64,000 bases of DNA, from NCBI RefSeq assembly GCF_001544875.2, contig NZ_FCOA02000006.1, positions 62,001 through 126,000 of the forward strand, written 5' to 3'. The position numbers and the translations under genes are program-made. Positions 42,181-50,927 of this stretch are shown here, piece by piece. The stretch comes from Caballeronia hypogeia (GTDB taxonomy: Bacteria; Pseudomonadota; Gammaproteobacteria; Burkholderiales; Burkholderiaceae). Position 1 is the stretch's first letter. Each line of letters begins with the position of its first letter. The notes under the pieces were generated by a model. It made no database searches, was not told where the DNA came from, and saw only the letters and a program-made list of their open reading frames with translations.

Positions 42181-43163
42181 GAACGATTCGCTTCCGCTAC
42201 GGCCGGTTCGGGTTTGAGCAGCAGCAGCGGCTTTTCGGAAACGCGGAATTCCAGCGGCATCTGCAGTTTCGCTATCTCGCCGTCCGTCGCGATCTTGATC
42301 AATCTGCGCTTCCTCGAAGGATGCGTCACCGTGATGTGCGTGAACGTGAAGCTCGCGACGTGCTCGGAATCCGAGAGCCGCCCCGCCGCGCCGTGCAGCG
42401 ACAGCCACAGGTGCAGGAGGCGTCCGACCGGCCGCGGCGCAATCGCCACGAGCAAACCCTGTTCCAGCGCGCGCGCTTCGTTCGGCATGCCGATCTGTTC
42501 CATCTGCAAGCGGTTGTTGCCCACGAACAGTGTCGACGAACGAAGCTCCTGCGTGCTGCCCTCGTGATCGATATGCAGGCGCAGGTGCCGATGCGGCTTC
42601 AGCATCGTGGAAAGCGCCGACCACAGTGCGACCAGGCGGCTGCGGCCGAACTGGCGTTTGTAGATTTCGCGGTCTTCCAGCAGACGCGGATATAGGCCGA
42701 GGCTCGCGTTGACGAGAAACATCCGGCCGTTGACGAAGCCGACCTGCACGGGATACGCGCGCGCGTCGAGCAACAGACGTGTGGATTGTTCCGGATCGGC
42801 GGGAATCCCGTGGTCACGGCTGAAATAGTTGAACGTGCCGCGCGGCAGCACGGCGAACGGACAGTTTGCGTCGAGCGCCGCATGGGCGACGGTGCAGAGC
42901 GTGCCGTCCCCGCCCGCGCCGACCAAGACGCCTTGCTGCGCGCGCGCCGCCGCTGCCGCGTCGCGCGCGACTTCCCTGAGACGGCGCGGATCGTCCACCA
43001 CGCGCAGCTCGAAGCGCCGCCGCGCCGCGCCGAGTTCGCGTTCGAGCACGACGCGGGTCGCGTCGGCCTGCTGACGGCCCGAGCCCGCGTTCATCACGAT
43101 GAAGAACGGCGCGTCGGCGGCGAGCGGCTGGCCGGTTTCAGCGGATGCTGCGATTGGTGTCAT
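42177..43163 (-). CDS. Diacylglycerol/lipid kinase family protein
   Basis: A 328-residue cytoplasmic kinase of the DagK/YegS family. The catalytic-domain start FFIVMNAGSGRQQADA, nucleotide loop VLVGAGGDGTLCTVAHAAL (GGDGT) and PRGTFNYFSRDHGIP are canonical. The C-terminal beta-sandwich contains FVGNNRLQ. It is translationally coupled to the metallophosphoesterase (ATGA), suggesting a joint role in lipid or polar-head turnover. The exact lipid is unknown. Confidence 0.9.
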   Translation of the reverse strand: MTPIAASAETGQPLAADAPFFIVMNAGSGRQQADATRVVLERELGAARRRFELRVVDDPRRLREVARDAAAAARAQQGVLVGAGGDGTLCTVAHAALDANCPFAVLPRGTFNYFSRDHGIPADPEQSTRLLLDARAYPVQVGFVNGRMFLVNASLGLYPRLLEDREIYKRQFGRSRLVALWSALSTMLKPHRHLRLHIDHEGSTQELRSSTLFVGNNRLQMEQIGMPNEARALEQGLLVAIAPRPVGRLLHLWLSLHGAAGRLSDSEHVASFTFTHITVTHPSRKRRLIKIATDGEIAKLQMPLEFRVSEKPLLLLKPEPAVAEANRS

Positions 43164-43290
43164 CGGCGGCGCTTCCTTCCTCTCGTTTTCCGCGCGCGGG
43201 CGCGCGCAGCGAGCCTGACTCCGCGCGCATACGCGGAGTGTGCCGATTATAACGAAAGGCTTACAACTCGATCATCGCGCCGCGCCGGGT

Positions 43291-43731
43291 TCAGGTGTGC
43301 TCGCCGCGAATGTAGTACTCGAGCTGCTGGATGGTGAACTGCTGTTCGGAAATGATGTTCTTCACCAGATCGCCGATGGAAATCATGCCGACGAGCTTGC
43401 CGTTGTCGATCACCGGCAGGTGGCGCATGCGCTTTTCGGTCATGAGCGCCATGCAGTCGTCGGTGGTCTGGTCGGGGCGCACGTAGCGCACGTGCGAAGT
43501 CATGATGTCGCGCACGGGCGTCTGTTTCGACGCGCGGTCCATCAGAACGACTTTGCGCGCGTAATCGCGCTCGGTCATGATGCCCACGATCTCATCGCCT
43601 TCGGTGACGATCACCGCGCCGATATGCTTGTCGGCCATCATCTTGATTGCATCGAAGACCGACGCCGTGGCGGCAATCGTATAGACCGTCTGGTCGGGTT
43701 TCGAATTCAGAACCTGTGCGACTGTTGCCAT
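43291..43731 (-). CDS. CBS-domain pair protein
   Basis: A 146-residue cytoplasmic protein made of two CBS motifs (VFDAIKMMADKHIGAVIVTEGDEIVGIMTERDYARKV and DDCMALMTEKRMRHLPVIDNGKLVGMISIGDLVK) with a short tail. Such proteins bind adenine nucleotides and act as energy sensors or as regulators of a partner. It is monocistronic with no obvious partner next to it. Confidence 0.88.
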   Translation of the reverse strand: MATVAQVLNSKPDQTVYTIAATASVFDAIKMMADKHIGAVIVTEGDEIVGIMTERDYARKVVLMDRASKQTPVRDIMTSHVRYVRPDQTTDDCMALMTEKRMRHLPVIDNGKLVGMISIGDLVKNIISEQQFTIQQLEYYIRGEHT

Positions 43732-44017
43732 CGAGCGCCTCCGTTGTATGCGGGGAACGTTGTTGCGCCTGGGCGACGGGTTTCTCTTGCGCCTGTGTGG
43801 AGCCTAAAGCCTTGCGCGCGGCGCCTTCATAGGCATTAACCCGACCATTCGAAAAAGTATAGATCAACGGCGCGCCGCGCACGTGCGCCGTGCCACCTGC
43901 ATGATGCATCGGCGTTCGTGTCAGCTGCCTACAGTTTCGGCGATTAATGCCGCTAATCAGGCATCCGGCGGAAATCGCCGCCAAACGCAGAAACACATGC
44001 CGTCAACGGAGAACAAG

Positions 44018-44977
44018 GTGAGCAGTTCACAACAGGATATCGAGCAGCGCGTGCGGCTCGCGGGCAGCAACATGTTCGAATTGCTTCTGTTCAGGCTCGG
44101 CGAGGCGCCGGGCTCGGAGCAACGGGAACTCTACGGCATCAACGTGTTCAAGGTGCGCGAAATTCTCGCGATGCCGACGATCACCGCCGTCGCGGGCGCG
44201 AGCGGGGACATTCTCGGCGTCGCGGATATTCGCGGCCAGATCATTCCCGTGATCGATCTCGCGCGCATCACCGGCTGCCGGCCGAAGAACGGTCCGAAGA
44301 TCCTGCTCGTCACGGAATTCGCGCGCACGACGCAAGGATTCGCGGTCGAGGAAGTCGACGACATCGTGCGGCTGGAATGGAATCAGGTGCTCTCGGCGGA
44401 ATCGCATTCGGGCGGCACGGCAGTGACGAGCTTCGCGCGGCTGGACGGCAACGTCGACGGCTCGCGCCTCGCGCAGGTGCTGGATGTCGAGCGCATCGTG
44501 CGGGACGTGCTGCCGTCGCAGGAATCCGACATCACCGAGGCGAACACCGGGCGTCTGCAACTGAAGCCGGGCGCGCGCGTGCTGGCGGCGGACGATTCGG
44601 GCGTGGCGCGCGCGCTGATCGAGCAGAGCCTCACCGCGATGGGCGTGCCCTTCGTGATGACCAAGACCGGTCAGGAAGCGTGGGACGTGCTGGAAGCGAC
44701 GCTCAGAAAGGCGCAGAAAGAAGGCGGCGAAGTGGCGGATCACATCGCGCTCGTGCTCACCGACCTGGAAATGCCGGAAATGGACGGCTTCACCCTCACG
44801 CGCCGCATCAAGGCTGAAACCGGGCTGATGCACATACCGGTGGTGATCCACTCGTCGTTGTCTGGCTCGGCGAACGAGCAGCATGTACGCAAGGTCGGCG
44901 CGAATGCTTACGTGTCGAAATTCGAGGCGTCCGAGCTCGCCAGCGTAATGCGCGGCGCGCTCGCCAGCGCGGCCTGA
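44018..44977 (+). CDS. cheV: CheV chemotaxis coupling/receiver protein
   Basis: A 319-residue CheW-receiver fusion that couples chemoreceptors to CheA. The CheW part (FELLLFRLG, YGINVFKVREILAMP, GVADIRGQIIPVIDLARI) spans residues ~20-165. The receiver starts at ~185 (RVLAADDSGVARALIEQSL) with its Asp in ALVLTDLEMPEMDGF and Lys in YVSKFEAS. GTG 44018 is preferred because AACGGAGAACAAG precedes it and the family start follows; the in-frame ATG at 43997 is the alternative. Monocistronic, with a strong terminator 22 bp after the stop. Confidence 0.9.
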   Translation: MSSSQQDIEQRVRLAGSNMFELLLFRLGEAPGSEQRELYGINVFKVREILAMPTITAVAGASGDILGVADIRGQIIPVIDLARITGCRPKNGPKILLVTEFARTTQGFAVEEVDDIVRLEWNQVLSAESHSGGTAVTSFARLDGNVDGSRLAQVLDVERIVRDVLPSQESDITEANTGRLQLKPGARVLAADDSGVARALIEQSLTAMGVPFVMTKTGQEAWDVLEATLRKAQKEGGEVADHIALVLTDLEMPEMDGFTLTRRIKAETGLMHIPVVIHSSLSGSANEQHVRKVGANAYVSKFEASELASVMRGALASAA

Positions 44978-44998
44978 AAAACCGGCCCGAAAAACGCC

Positions 44999-45052
44999 CG
45001 GCGCCCGGTCGAGGCGGACTTTGTGAGTCCGCGCCTCCGGGCGCCGTTTTTT
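44999..45052 (+). terminator. Intrinsic terminator after cheV
   Basis: CGGCGCCCG (44999-45007) and CGGGCGCCG (45038-45046) form a perfect outer stem, with an inner GAGGCGGACT/AGTCCGCGCCTC helix. TTTTTT follows at 45047-45052. A textbook strong terminator. Confidence 0.92.
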
Positions 45053-45103
45053 CAGCCGCATTGTTTCGGCCGATCAACCCGGCGGATGAGCCGGGTCTTG
45101 CGT

Positions 45104-45379
45104 TTATTGACCAAAGAAGACGGATTGCGCCTTGTTGGCCCCTTGCGTGCGGTTGCCCGACTGGGCCAGCGCGTCACGCGAACCGCCGAAAGCGGTCTGG
45201 CTCACGCCGTTGGCTTGTTCCTGGGCCGCAATGGCTTGCGCGCTCGGACCTTGTTGCGAAGCCGGGGCGCCGACGGCCGGACGGTAGAACGGCGCCGGGC
45301 CGTAGCCGCTCGCGAAAGCGGGGGCAGCCAGCGTGGCGGTAGCAGCGATCAGAAGAGTAGCGAGAAGATTGCGTTTCAT
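45104..45379 (-). CDS. Small exported protein, Gln/Ala-rich (91 aa)
   Basis: ATG 45379 follows TTGGAGCTCACC and opens a signal peptide (MKRNLLATLLIAATATLAAPAFA). The mature part (SGYGPAPFYRPAV, QAIAAQEQANGVSQTAFGG, FFGQ end) resembles short DUF4148-like secreted proteins of this family of bacteria but lacks the usual AEL/AGY core. No function known. Monocistronic. Confidence 0.7.
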   Translation of the reverse strand: MKRNLLATLLIAATATLAAPAFASGYGPAPFYRPAVGAPASQQGPSAQAIAAQEQANGVSQTAFGGSRDALAQSGNRTQGANKAQSVFFGQ

Positions 45380-45701
45380 GGTGAGCTCCAAAGACGGTTG
45401 ACGTTCAATCAGAAAGCGCCGCAGCGGTCTTGCGAGAAACAGTCTGCTACGTCGATGGAATGCAGTGTATACCCCTACTATCGCTTTTTTATCTCTATAA
45501 ATTTCAATTCAGTTTTCGCTGTGCGCCAACAATCTTTGGCCGCACGGCTGTGCGATTTTCACGCCCAGCCAGACGCCACAAGGGATTGCGCGCGCTACGG
45601 CGCACCCTTGTGAAGCGCTTCGTTTAGGGGGGATAAAACAATTAATTCGCGAACGCGCGTGCCGATTCGGGCGTCGGAGACATGAAACCGCACGTTATCT
45701 G
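45380..45701. other. 322-bp intergenic region with an AT-rich core
   Basis: No gene is supported. Bases 45471-45520 are strikingly AT-rich for this genome and probably hold the promoter of the minus-strand exported-protein gene. No defined operator or RNA fold was recognised. Confidence 0.35.
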
Positions 45702-46133
45702 TCAGTGAACCAGCCGTGCGATCAGATGAACCAGTGCGGCGGGCGGATTGCCCTTCTGGCAGTAACCATCGAAACCCGCGTGCAGACCCTCGGGCCGCAC
45801 GATTTCTTCGCCGAGCGCCGTAAAGGCGATGATCACCGCCTCGCGCGTGCGGGCGATGCGGCGCAAAACCCGGGCGGTTGCAAAGCCGTCGTGCTCCGGC
45901 ATGGTGATGTCGAGAATCACGACGTGCGGCACCCAGTGGTCGATGGCATGCAGTGCATCGACGCCGGAGAACGCATAGCGCGTGTCGAAGCCGTCGGATT
46001 CGAGCGCGGCGGCGAGCGCCTCGGCGCTGAACGCGTTGTCATCGACGACAAGAATGCGCCATTGCTCCCGATCGACGTCGACACAACGATTCGTCCAGAG
46101 CGCGCAGTGAGAGGGATGCGGATATACGGACAT
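45702..46133 (-). CDS. Stand-alone receiver-domain response regulator
   Basis: About 143 residues forming one receiver domain: WRILVVDDNAFSAEALAAALE, phospho-Asp in PHVVILDITMPEHDGF, Thr in IIAFTALGEE. The usual Lys position reads YCQKGNPP. There is no output domain, so it acts through partner proteins. ATG 46133 is used; a GTG at 46154 adds seven residues and neither has a clear ribosome site. It stands alone without a kinase. Confidence 0.8.
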   Translation of the reverse strand: MSVYPHPSHCALWTNRCVDVDREQWRILVVDDNAFSAEALAAALESDGFDTRYAFSGVDALHAIDHWVPHVVILDITMPEHDGFATARVLRRIARTREAVIIAFTALGEEIVRPEGLHAGFDGYCQKGNPPAALVHLIARLVH

Positions 46134-46198
46134 GGCCAGCGGACGAATGCACACGCTCGCGCTTCAGCACGATTCGCGCCCGGCCGTGCACGCTCGCC

Positions 46199-46630
46199 TC
46201 AGGCGTCGCCGTCCTTGAGTGCGTCGTCGCCCTTGGCTGAATCGTCGTCCTTCTTGCTCTTGCGGCGCTTCGGCGGAGCGTCCTCCTTCTCGCGCAGGCG
46301 CGCGTTCGCTTCGACGAGCGAGGCTGCGTCGCGCTGGCGCAGCGCAAGATCGAGTTCGCCCAAGGCGCCGAATAGCGCGCCTTGCTCCGCCTCGTCCGGC
46401 GCCGTTGCGGCGCTCTTCGCGACGCGCCGCGCCTCCTTGTCGAGCCGCCTGAGCAGCTTGGCGCCGAAGCGCGTGTCCAATTCGCCTTCGCGCGCGAGCC
46501 CCGCTATCACCGACGCGAGCCGGATGAGCCCGCTCGCCGTGGTTTGCGTCGCCCCGTCCAGATCGTCAAGGTCGTCCAATGCCTTCTCCCCATGTTGGCA
46601 CGCGGCGCCGCGCGGGCGCCCGTCTTGCAT
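46199..46630 (-). CDS. Conserved-looking hypothetical protein with acidic/basic C-terminal tail (143 aa)
   Basis: Not recognised. The central part is helical (GLIRLASVIAGLAREGELDTRFGAKLLRRLDKEARRVAKSAA; LALRQRDAASLVEANARLREKE). A charged low-complexity tail follows (PPKRRKSKKDDDSAKGDD). No signal or membrane segment. The start is uncertain: ATG 46630 lies in a Gly/Arg-rich stretch, and the protein-like sequence begins about 15 residues later. Coding is supported mainly by the coherent helical region. Confidence 0.5.
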   Translation of the reverse strand: MQDGRPRGAACQHGEKALDDLDDLDGATQTTASGLIRLASVIAGLAREGELDTRFGAKLLRRLDKEARRVAKSAATAPDEAEQGALFGALGELDLALRQRDAASLVEANARLREKEDAPPKRRKSKKDDDSAKGDDALKDGDA

Positions 46631-46796
46631 GACGCGATGTTACGCCGCCAATATGACATTGATATTTGCAACTTGCGACGCGCACGAGCCGATCATCGTG
46701 CGCCGTGTTTGCAAACGCGGATGGCGATTCAGGGCGCGACCGATGGCAAACTAGCGGGTGGCGCGCAGAACCATCCAGAACGAACCGAATTCCCGC

Positions 46797-47819
46797 ATGA
46801 ATCCCGCTACCTTGCAAAGATCGCCATACGGCTCCGATTTCTCCGGCCTCGTCTGCGGCTTCCGGTTTCATGTCGATCACCCCGGCGAACGCATCGAGGC
46901 CGAAGCCGCGAGCGAGTGGCTCGCACGCGACGACACCACGAAAGAATTCATCTGGCTGCACTTCGATCTCGCCAATAGTTCCTGCGAGCGCTGGATGCGC
47001 ACACGCTTGGGCCTGCCGGACGCGTTCTTCGAGACGCTCAACGAAGGCTCGCACTCGACCCGCATCGAGCATCAGGAAGGCGCGCTTTTCGCGGTCATCA
47101 ACGACGTGATGTTCAACTTCGAGCTGACGCCGTCCGAAATCGCCACGCTATGGGTCTACACGCATCAGAAGCTGCTCGTCACCGCGCGGCTGAAACCCCT
47201 GCGCTCGGTCGATTCGCTGCGCGAGTCGGTCAAGCGCGGCGAGGTATTCCGCTCGCCCGCCGAGCTGCTCTCGCATCTGCTGCGCGATCAGGCGGACCTG
47301 CTCGTGCAGATCGTGCGGCGCACGAGCGTCGAGGTCGATGGCATCGAGGATCGTTTTCTTTCGATGCGCGGCGCGCCGACCCGCACCGATCTCGGCGGCC
47401 TGCGGCGCGTGCTCGTCAGACTCCAGCGGCTGCTCGCACCCGAGCCCGGCTCGGTGTTCCGCCTGCTCGCGCGGCCGCCACGCTGGCTGCATTCCCAGGA
47501 CATTCAGGATCTGCGCGATGCGACCGAAGAGTTCTCGCTCGTGCTCAACGATCTCGCCGGACTGGTCGAGCGCATCAAGCTGCTGCAGGAAGAAGTCGCG
47601 GCGCGCGTGGACGACCAGAGCAACCGCACGCTGTTTACGCTGACGCTCGTGACCGTGCTCGCGCTGCCAATCAATATCGTCGCGGGTTTCTTCGGCATGA
47701 ACGTGGGCGGGATTCCGCTCGCGGAGAATCATCACGGTTTCTGGCTGCTCGTCGCGATCGTCGCGACGTTCACGTTTCTCGCCGGATGGTGGGCGTTCCG
47801 GCGACGCCGCGACATGTAG
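46797..47819 (+). CDS. CorA-family divalent cation transporter (ZntB-like)
   Basis: A 340-residue protein with a large cytoplasmic N-terminal funnel domain, a long helix and two C-terminal membrane helices (LFTLTLVTVLALPINIVAGFFGMNVGGIPL; FWLLVAIVATFTFLAGWWAF). The GMN pore signature is intact in FFGMN. The sequence around it (VGGIPL, then ENHHGFW) is more like ZntB zinc transporters than Mg2+ CorA. ATG 46797 is taken as the start because the frame upstream is short and unlike the family; an ATG-equivalent at 46758 is possible. Confidence 0.87.
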   Translation: MNPATLQRSPYGSDFSGLVCGFRFHVDHPGERIEAEAASEWLARDDTTKEFIWLHFDLANSSCERWMRTRLGLPDAFFETLNEGSHSTRIEHQEGALFAVINDVMFNFELTPSEIATLWVYTHQKLLVTARLKPLRSVDSLRESVKRGEVFRSPAELLSHLLRDQADLLVQIVRRTSVEVDGIEDRFLSMRGAPTRTDLGGLRRVLVRLQRLLAPEPGSVFRLLARPPRWLHSQDIQDLRDATEEFSLVLNDLAGLVERIKLLQEEVAARVDDQSNRTLFTLTLVTVLALPINIVAGFFGMNVGGIPLAENHHGFWLLVAIVATFTFLAGWWAFRRRRDM

Positions 47820-47888
47820 CAACGGCCGGGCACGTTCGATGCGCCATCTTCCGGTGAGGCGCATGCCTCGCAAACGTCGGAGGACATC

Positions 47889-48068
47889 ATGGACAAGAAC
47901 CGCATCGAAGGCACGGCCCGTCAGATGAAAGGAATCGTCCGCGAGGCCGTCGGCAAGGCAACGCACAGCCGCAGCACGCAGATGCGCGGCACGGCCGAAA
48001 GAATGGCGGGCAAGATGCAGGCGAAACTGGGCGCAGCGGCGGATGCCGTGCGCCGCAACAAGAAGTAA
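47889..48068 (+). CDS. CsbD-like stress-response protein (59 aa)
   Basis: A short frame of 59 codons: MDKNRIEGTARQMKGIVREA is the classical CsbD/YjbJ start, followed by GKATHSRSTQMRGTAERMAGK and a Lys/Arg end. Family members are small helical proteins induced by general stress, with unknown biochemistry. CGGAGGACATC just upstream of ATG 47889 is a strong ribosome site. Stop TAA at 48066-48068. Confidence 0.85.
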   Translation: MDKNRIEGTARQMKGIVREAVGKATHSRSTQMRGTAERMAGKMQAKLGAAADAVRRNKK

Positions 48069-48095
48069 TCAGCAAGTCACCGCAGCGCCGGCTTC

Positions 48096-48563
48096 TCAGA
48101 AGCCGAGGTCGCTCAGGCCCGGATGGTCGTCGGGCCGGCGGCCGAGCGGCCAGTGGTATTGGCGGTCCGTCGCCTTGATCGGCAGGTCGTTGATCGAAGC
48201 ATGCCGATGCGTCATCAGCCCCGCCTCGTTGAATTCCCAGTTCTCGTTGCCGTAGCTGCGATACCAGTTGTTGGCATCGTCATGCCATTCGTAGGCAAAG
48301 CGCACCGCGATGCGGTTGCCTTCATACGCCCACAATTCCTTGATCAGCCGATAGTCGAGTTCGCGCGCCCATTTGCGCTTGAGAAACGCGACGACTTCCT
48401 CGCGCCCGCTGGCAAATTCCGCGCGATTGCGCCAGCGCGTGTCCACGCTGTACGCGAGCGAGACGCGCTCGGGTTCGCGCGTATTCCACGCATCTTCAGC
48501 GAGACGGACCTTGAGCTTCGCGGATTCTTCATCGAACGGCGGGAACGGTGGTTTGCTTTCCAT
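48096..48563 (-). CDS. DUF1348 (NTF2-like) protein
   Basis: A 155-residue single-domain protein of the SnoaL/NTF2-like fold, DUF1348 subgroup: [56 protein letters not shown] and [17 protein letters not shown]. Function unknown. It is divergent from a TetR-type gene, and two palindromes in the 105-bp gap suggest that regulator controls it. The start ATG 48563 follows GGAGGACTCGCC. Confidence 0.88.
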   Translation of the reverse strand: MESKPPFPPFDEESAKLKVRLAEDAWNTREPERVSLAYSVDTRWRNRAEFASGREEVVAFLKRKWARELDYRLIKELWAYEGNRIAVRFAYEWHDDANNWYRSYGNENWEFNEAGLMTHRHASINDLPIKATDRQYHWPLGRRPDDHPGLSDLGF

Positions 48564-48603
48564 GGCGAGTCCTCCATGACATGTTGGAACATCGGAAAAT
48601 TAA

Positions 48604-48658
48604 GTAGACAGATCTGTCTGCCTGGCGCACTCTAGCGCAGGTAGACGAACCTGTCTAC
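48604..48658. promoter_or_regulatory. Two TetR-type operators between DUF1348 and the tetR-like gene
   Basis: Two related 18-bp dyads: GTAGAC-AGATCT-GTCTGC at 48604-48621 (with a 14-bp perfect palindromic core) and GTAGAC-GAACCT-GTCTAC at 48641-48658. They share the GTAGAC...GTCTAC half-sites with a 6-bp spacer; centres are 37 bp apart. Placement in the divergent gap fits repression of both genes. The second operator ends 10 bp before the tetR start. Confidence 0.8.
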
Positions 48659-48668
48659 AATCGATTGA

Positions 48669-49241
48669 ATGAACACGCCAGCAACTTCGTCCGATCTCGC
48701 GGAACTCACGCCGGATGCGCGCATCCTGCATACCGCGCATGACCTCTTCTACCGCGACGGCATCCGCGCCACGGGCATCGACCGCGTGATCGCGGAGTCG
48801 GGCGTGGCGAAGAAAACGTTCTATCGCTACTTTCCGAGCAAGGACGATCTGATCGTCGCGTTTCTGGATCATCGTCACGAAGTCTGGATCGCGTGGTTCC
48901 GCGATGCGCTTTCGCGTCACGGCGGTACGCTCGCGGCGCTCGTGCCCGCGCTCGCCGAATGGCTCGGCAGCGAAAACTATCGCGGCTGCGCGTTCATCAA
49001 CTCGGTCGTGGAAGTCGGCGGGACGTTGCCGCAAGCGGTCGAAATCTCGCGGCGCCACAAGCGTGACATGACCGCGGCCATACGGGCGCTCATGCCCGCG
49101 TCGCGCACTGCGAAGGCGGACGCGCAGGCGCTCGCGCTGGCGGTGGATGGCGCAATCGTCGCGGCGCAGTTCGCGGACTCACCCGCGGACGCATTGAAGG
49201 CGCTTGCCCGCGTCGTACGGGCGGTCAGCAAGTCGATGTGA
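48669..49241 (+). CDS. TetR/AcrR-family transcriptional regulator
   Basis: A 190-residue repressor. The N-terminal helix-turn-helix is clear: RILHTAHDLFYRDGIRATGIDRVIAESGVAKKTFYRYFPSKDDLI. The C-terminal ligand domain contains YRGCAFINSVVEVG, similar to regulators of NTF2-like or oxidoreductase genes. Divergent from DUF1348, with two palindromic operators in between, so autoregulation and control of DUF1348 are likely. Ligand unknown. Confidence 0.9.
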   Translation: MNTPATSSDLAELTPDARILHTAHDLFYRDGIRATGIDRVIAESGVAKKTFYRYFPSKDDLIVAFLDHRHEVWIAWFRDALSRHGGTLAALVPALAEWLGSENYRGCAFINSVVEVGGTLPQAVEISRRHKRDMTAAIRALMPASRTAKADAQALALAVDGAIVAAQFADSPADALKALARVVRAVSKSM

Positions 49242-49249
49242 GACCCGCG

Positions 49250-50743
49250 TCAGGCCTGAGCCACGGCCACCGGCGCGAGCGCGCGCTCGATCACGTTCGC
49301 CAGTTTCGCGAACATCGGCGCGATATCCGCATTCGGCACGCACGCGTAGCCGAGCATCAGTCCGCGTAGCGCCTCGTCGCGATTCATGTAGTAATTGACG
49401 AGCGGCCGCGTCACGACGCCGGCTGCGAGCGCATCGGCGGAAATGGCGCGGTCGTCGGCCGAGGGCGGCAGTTCCAGCACGAAGTGCAGTCCGGCTTCGT
49501 CGCCGCGCACGGCGAGCGTGTCGCCGAAGTGCGCGTGAATCGCCCGGATCAGCAATTCGCGCCGCTCGCCATACAACCCGCGCATGCGCCGCACATGCGA
49601 CGTGAGATGCCCGTCCAGAATGAACTCCGTCAGGACGGCCTGCTGCATCAGCTGCCCCTCGCGATACAGCTCCGCGACGCCGATCCGGAACGTCTCGACC
49701 AGTTCCTCCGGCACCACCATGTAGCCCATGCGCAAGCCGGGATACAGCATCTTGCCGAGACTGCCCACATAGATGACCTGCCCCGCGTCGTCGAGGCCCT
49801 GCAACGATGAAAGCGGCCGGCTGCCATAGCGGAACTCGCTGTCGTAGTCGTCCTCGATGATCCACACCTTGTGCTGGCGCGCGAATTCCAGCAGCGCGCG
49901 CCGCCGCGCGAGGCTCATCACCATGCCGAGCGGATACTGATGCGACGGCGTCACGAGCGCGATGCGCGGCGGCTCCGCCATGTCGCGCGCGGACGGATTC
50001 AGCCCTTCCTCGTCGACCGGAACCGGCGCGAGCGTCAGCCCCGACGATTGCAGCACGCTGCGCACGCCCCAGTAGCACGGCTCCTCGACCCACGCGCGAT
50101 CGCCGAAATCGGTGAGCAGGCGCACCGCGAGATCGATCGACTGATGAATGCCCGTCGTGATGATGATCTGATCCGGCTGGCACTTCACCGAGCGCGCGAC
50201 GCGCAAATAGTCCGACAACGCGCGACGCAGCGGACGATACCCGCCGCCCGGCGCATAAGTCAGCAGATCGGGACTGGCGCGCTTCCACAGCTTCGCCTGC
50301 AGCCTGCTCCAGGTGCGCGCCGGAAATTCGGCGACGTCCGGCACGCCCGGCATGAACGCGCCCCACTGCTTCGGCGACACGCCCGCCTGTTCGACCAGCC
50401 GCTCGCCGCGGCGCGACAGCGCGCGCGGCGTCTTAGCTTCCCCGGGCTTCGCTCGCGAGGCGATGGCGTCGCGCGGCGCGGTGTCGGCGACGTAGGTGCC
50501 GCTGCCGGTCGCCGAGCTCACGTAGCCTTCGGCGGTGAGCTGCTCGTAGACGTGCAGCACGGTATTGCGCGCGACGCCCAGGTCGATCGCCAGCATGCGC
50601 GAGCTCGGCAGCTTGGTTCCGGGCGCGAGCTGGCCAGTCAGAATGGCCTGCTGCATCAGCTCCAACATCTGCCGGTAAGCCGGCTCGTCGGCCGTGCGAT
50701 CGAGCCGCACGCTCAGCCAGTCGGCGAGGATGATGGTATCCAT
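49250..50743 (-). CDS. MocR/PdxR-type regulator (GntR helix-turn-helix + aminotransferase fold)
   Basis: A 497-residue PLP-binding regulator. The N-terminal winged helix (AYRQMLELMQQAILTGQLAPGTKLPSSRMLAIDLGVARNTVLHVYEQL) is followed by a class-I aminotransferase domain with the PLP lysine intact in VGSLGKMLYPGLRMGYM and the NPxG-like region ITTGIHQSIDLAVRLL. MocR proteins regulate divergent metabolic or transport genes in response to PLP plus an amine or amino acid. Here the divergent target would be the polyamine-type ABC importer. ATG 50743 is chosen because the domain starts there. Confidence 0.9.
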   Translation of the reverse strand: MDTIILADWLSVRLDRTADEPAYRQMLELMQQAILTGQLAPGTKLPSSRMLAIDLGVARNTVLHVYEQLTAEGYVSSATGSGTYVADTAPRDAIASRAKPGEAKTPRALSRRGERLVEQAGVSPKQWGAFMPGVPDVAEFPARTWSRLQAKLWKRASPDLLTYAPGGGYRPLRRALSDYLRVARSVKCQPDQIIITTGIHQSIDLAVRLLTDFGDRAWVEEPCYWGVRSVLQSSGLTLAPVPVDEEGLNPSARDMAEPPRIALVTPSHQYPLGMVMSLARRRALLEFARQHKVWIIEDDYDSEFRYGSRPLSSLQGLDDAGQVIYVGSLGKMLYPGLRMGYMVVPEELVETFRIGVAELYREGQLMQQAVLTEFILDGHLTSHVRRMRGLYGERRELLIRAIHAHFGDTLAVRGDEAGLHFVLELPPSADDRAISADALAAGVVTRPLVNYYMNRDEALRGLMLGYACVPNADIAPMFAKLANVIERALAPVAVAQA

Positions 50744-50789
50744 GAGGTGTCGTCCGTCGCTCGGAACCGCGCTTCGCAACCGCTGGAAG

Positions 50790-50819
50790 TGGCTCCATTT
50801 TGAATATTGAAATGGCTCC
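50790..50819. promoter_or_regulatory. Candidate MocR operator in the divergent promoter
   Basis: TGGCTCC occurs twice as a direct repeat (50790-50796 and 50813-50819), 23 bp apart. An inverted repeat CCATTT-N9-AAATGG (50795-50815) is superposed on it, centred on AATATT. MocR-family sites are often direct repeats about two helical turns apart. Placement between the regulator and the ABC operon supports the role; binding is inferred. Confidence 0.55.
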
Positions 50820-50927
50820 CCATTGTAGAACCGTACCGGGCTATAGTTATCGCAAGCAGTGGAAAAAATTTCCGGACGTCAGTGAGGCGTTCGGCAGTAT
50901 CAGGATTTTCCGAAGGAGACACGGAAG

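Noticed and set aside
48089-48105. Hairpin CGGCTTC-TCA-GAAGCCG at the end of the DUF1348 gene
   Set aside because: It overlaps the stop codon region and has a 3-nt loop and no T-tract; probably a coding coincidence.
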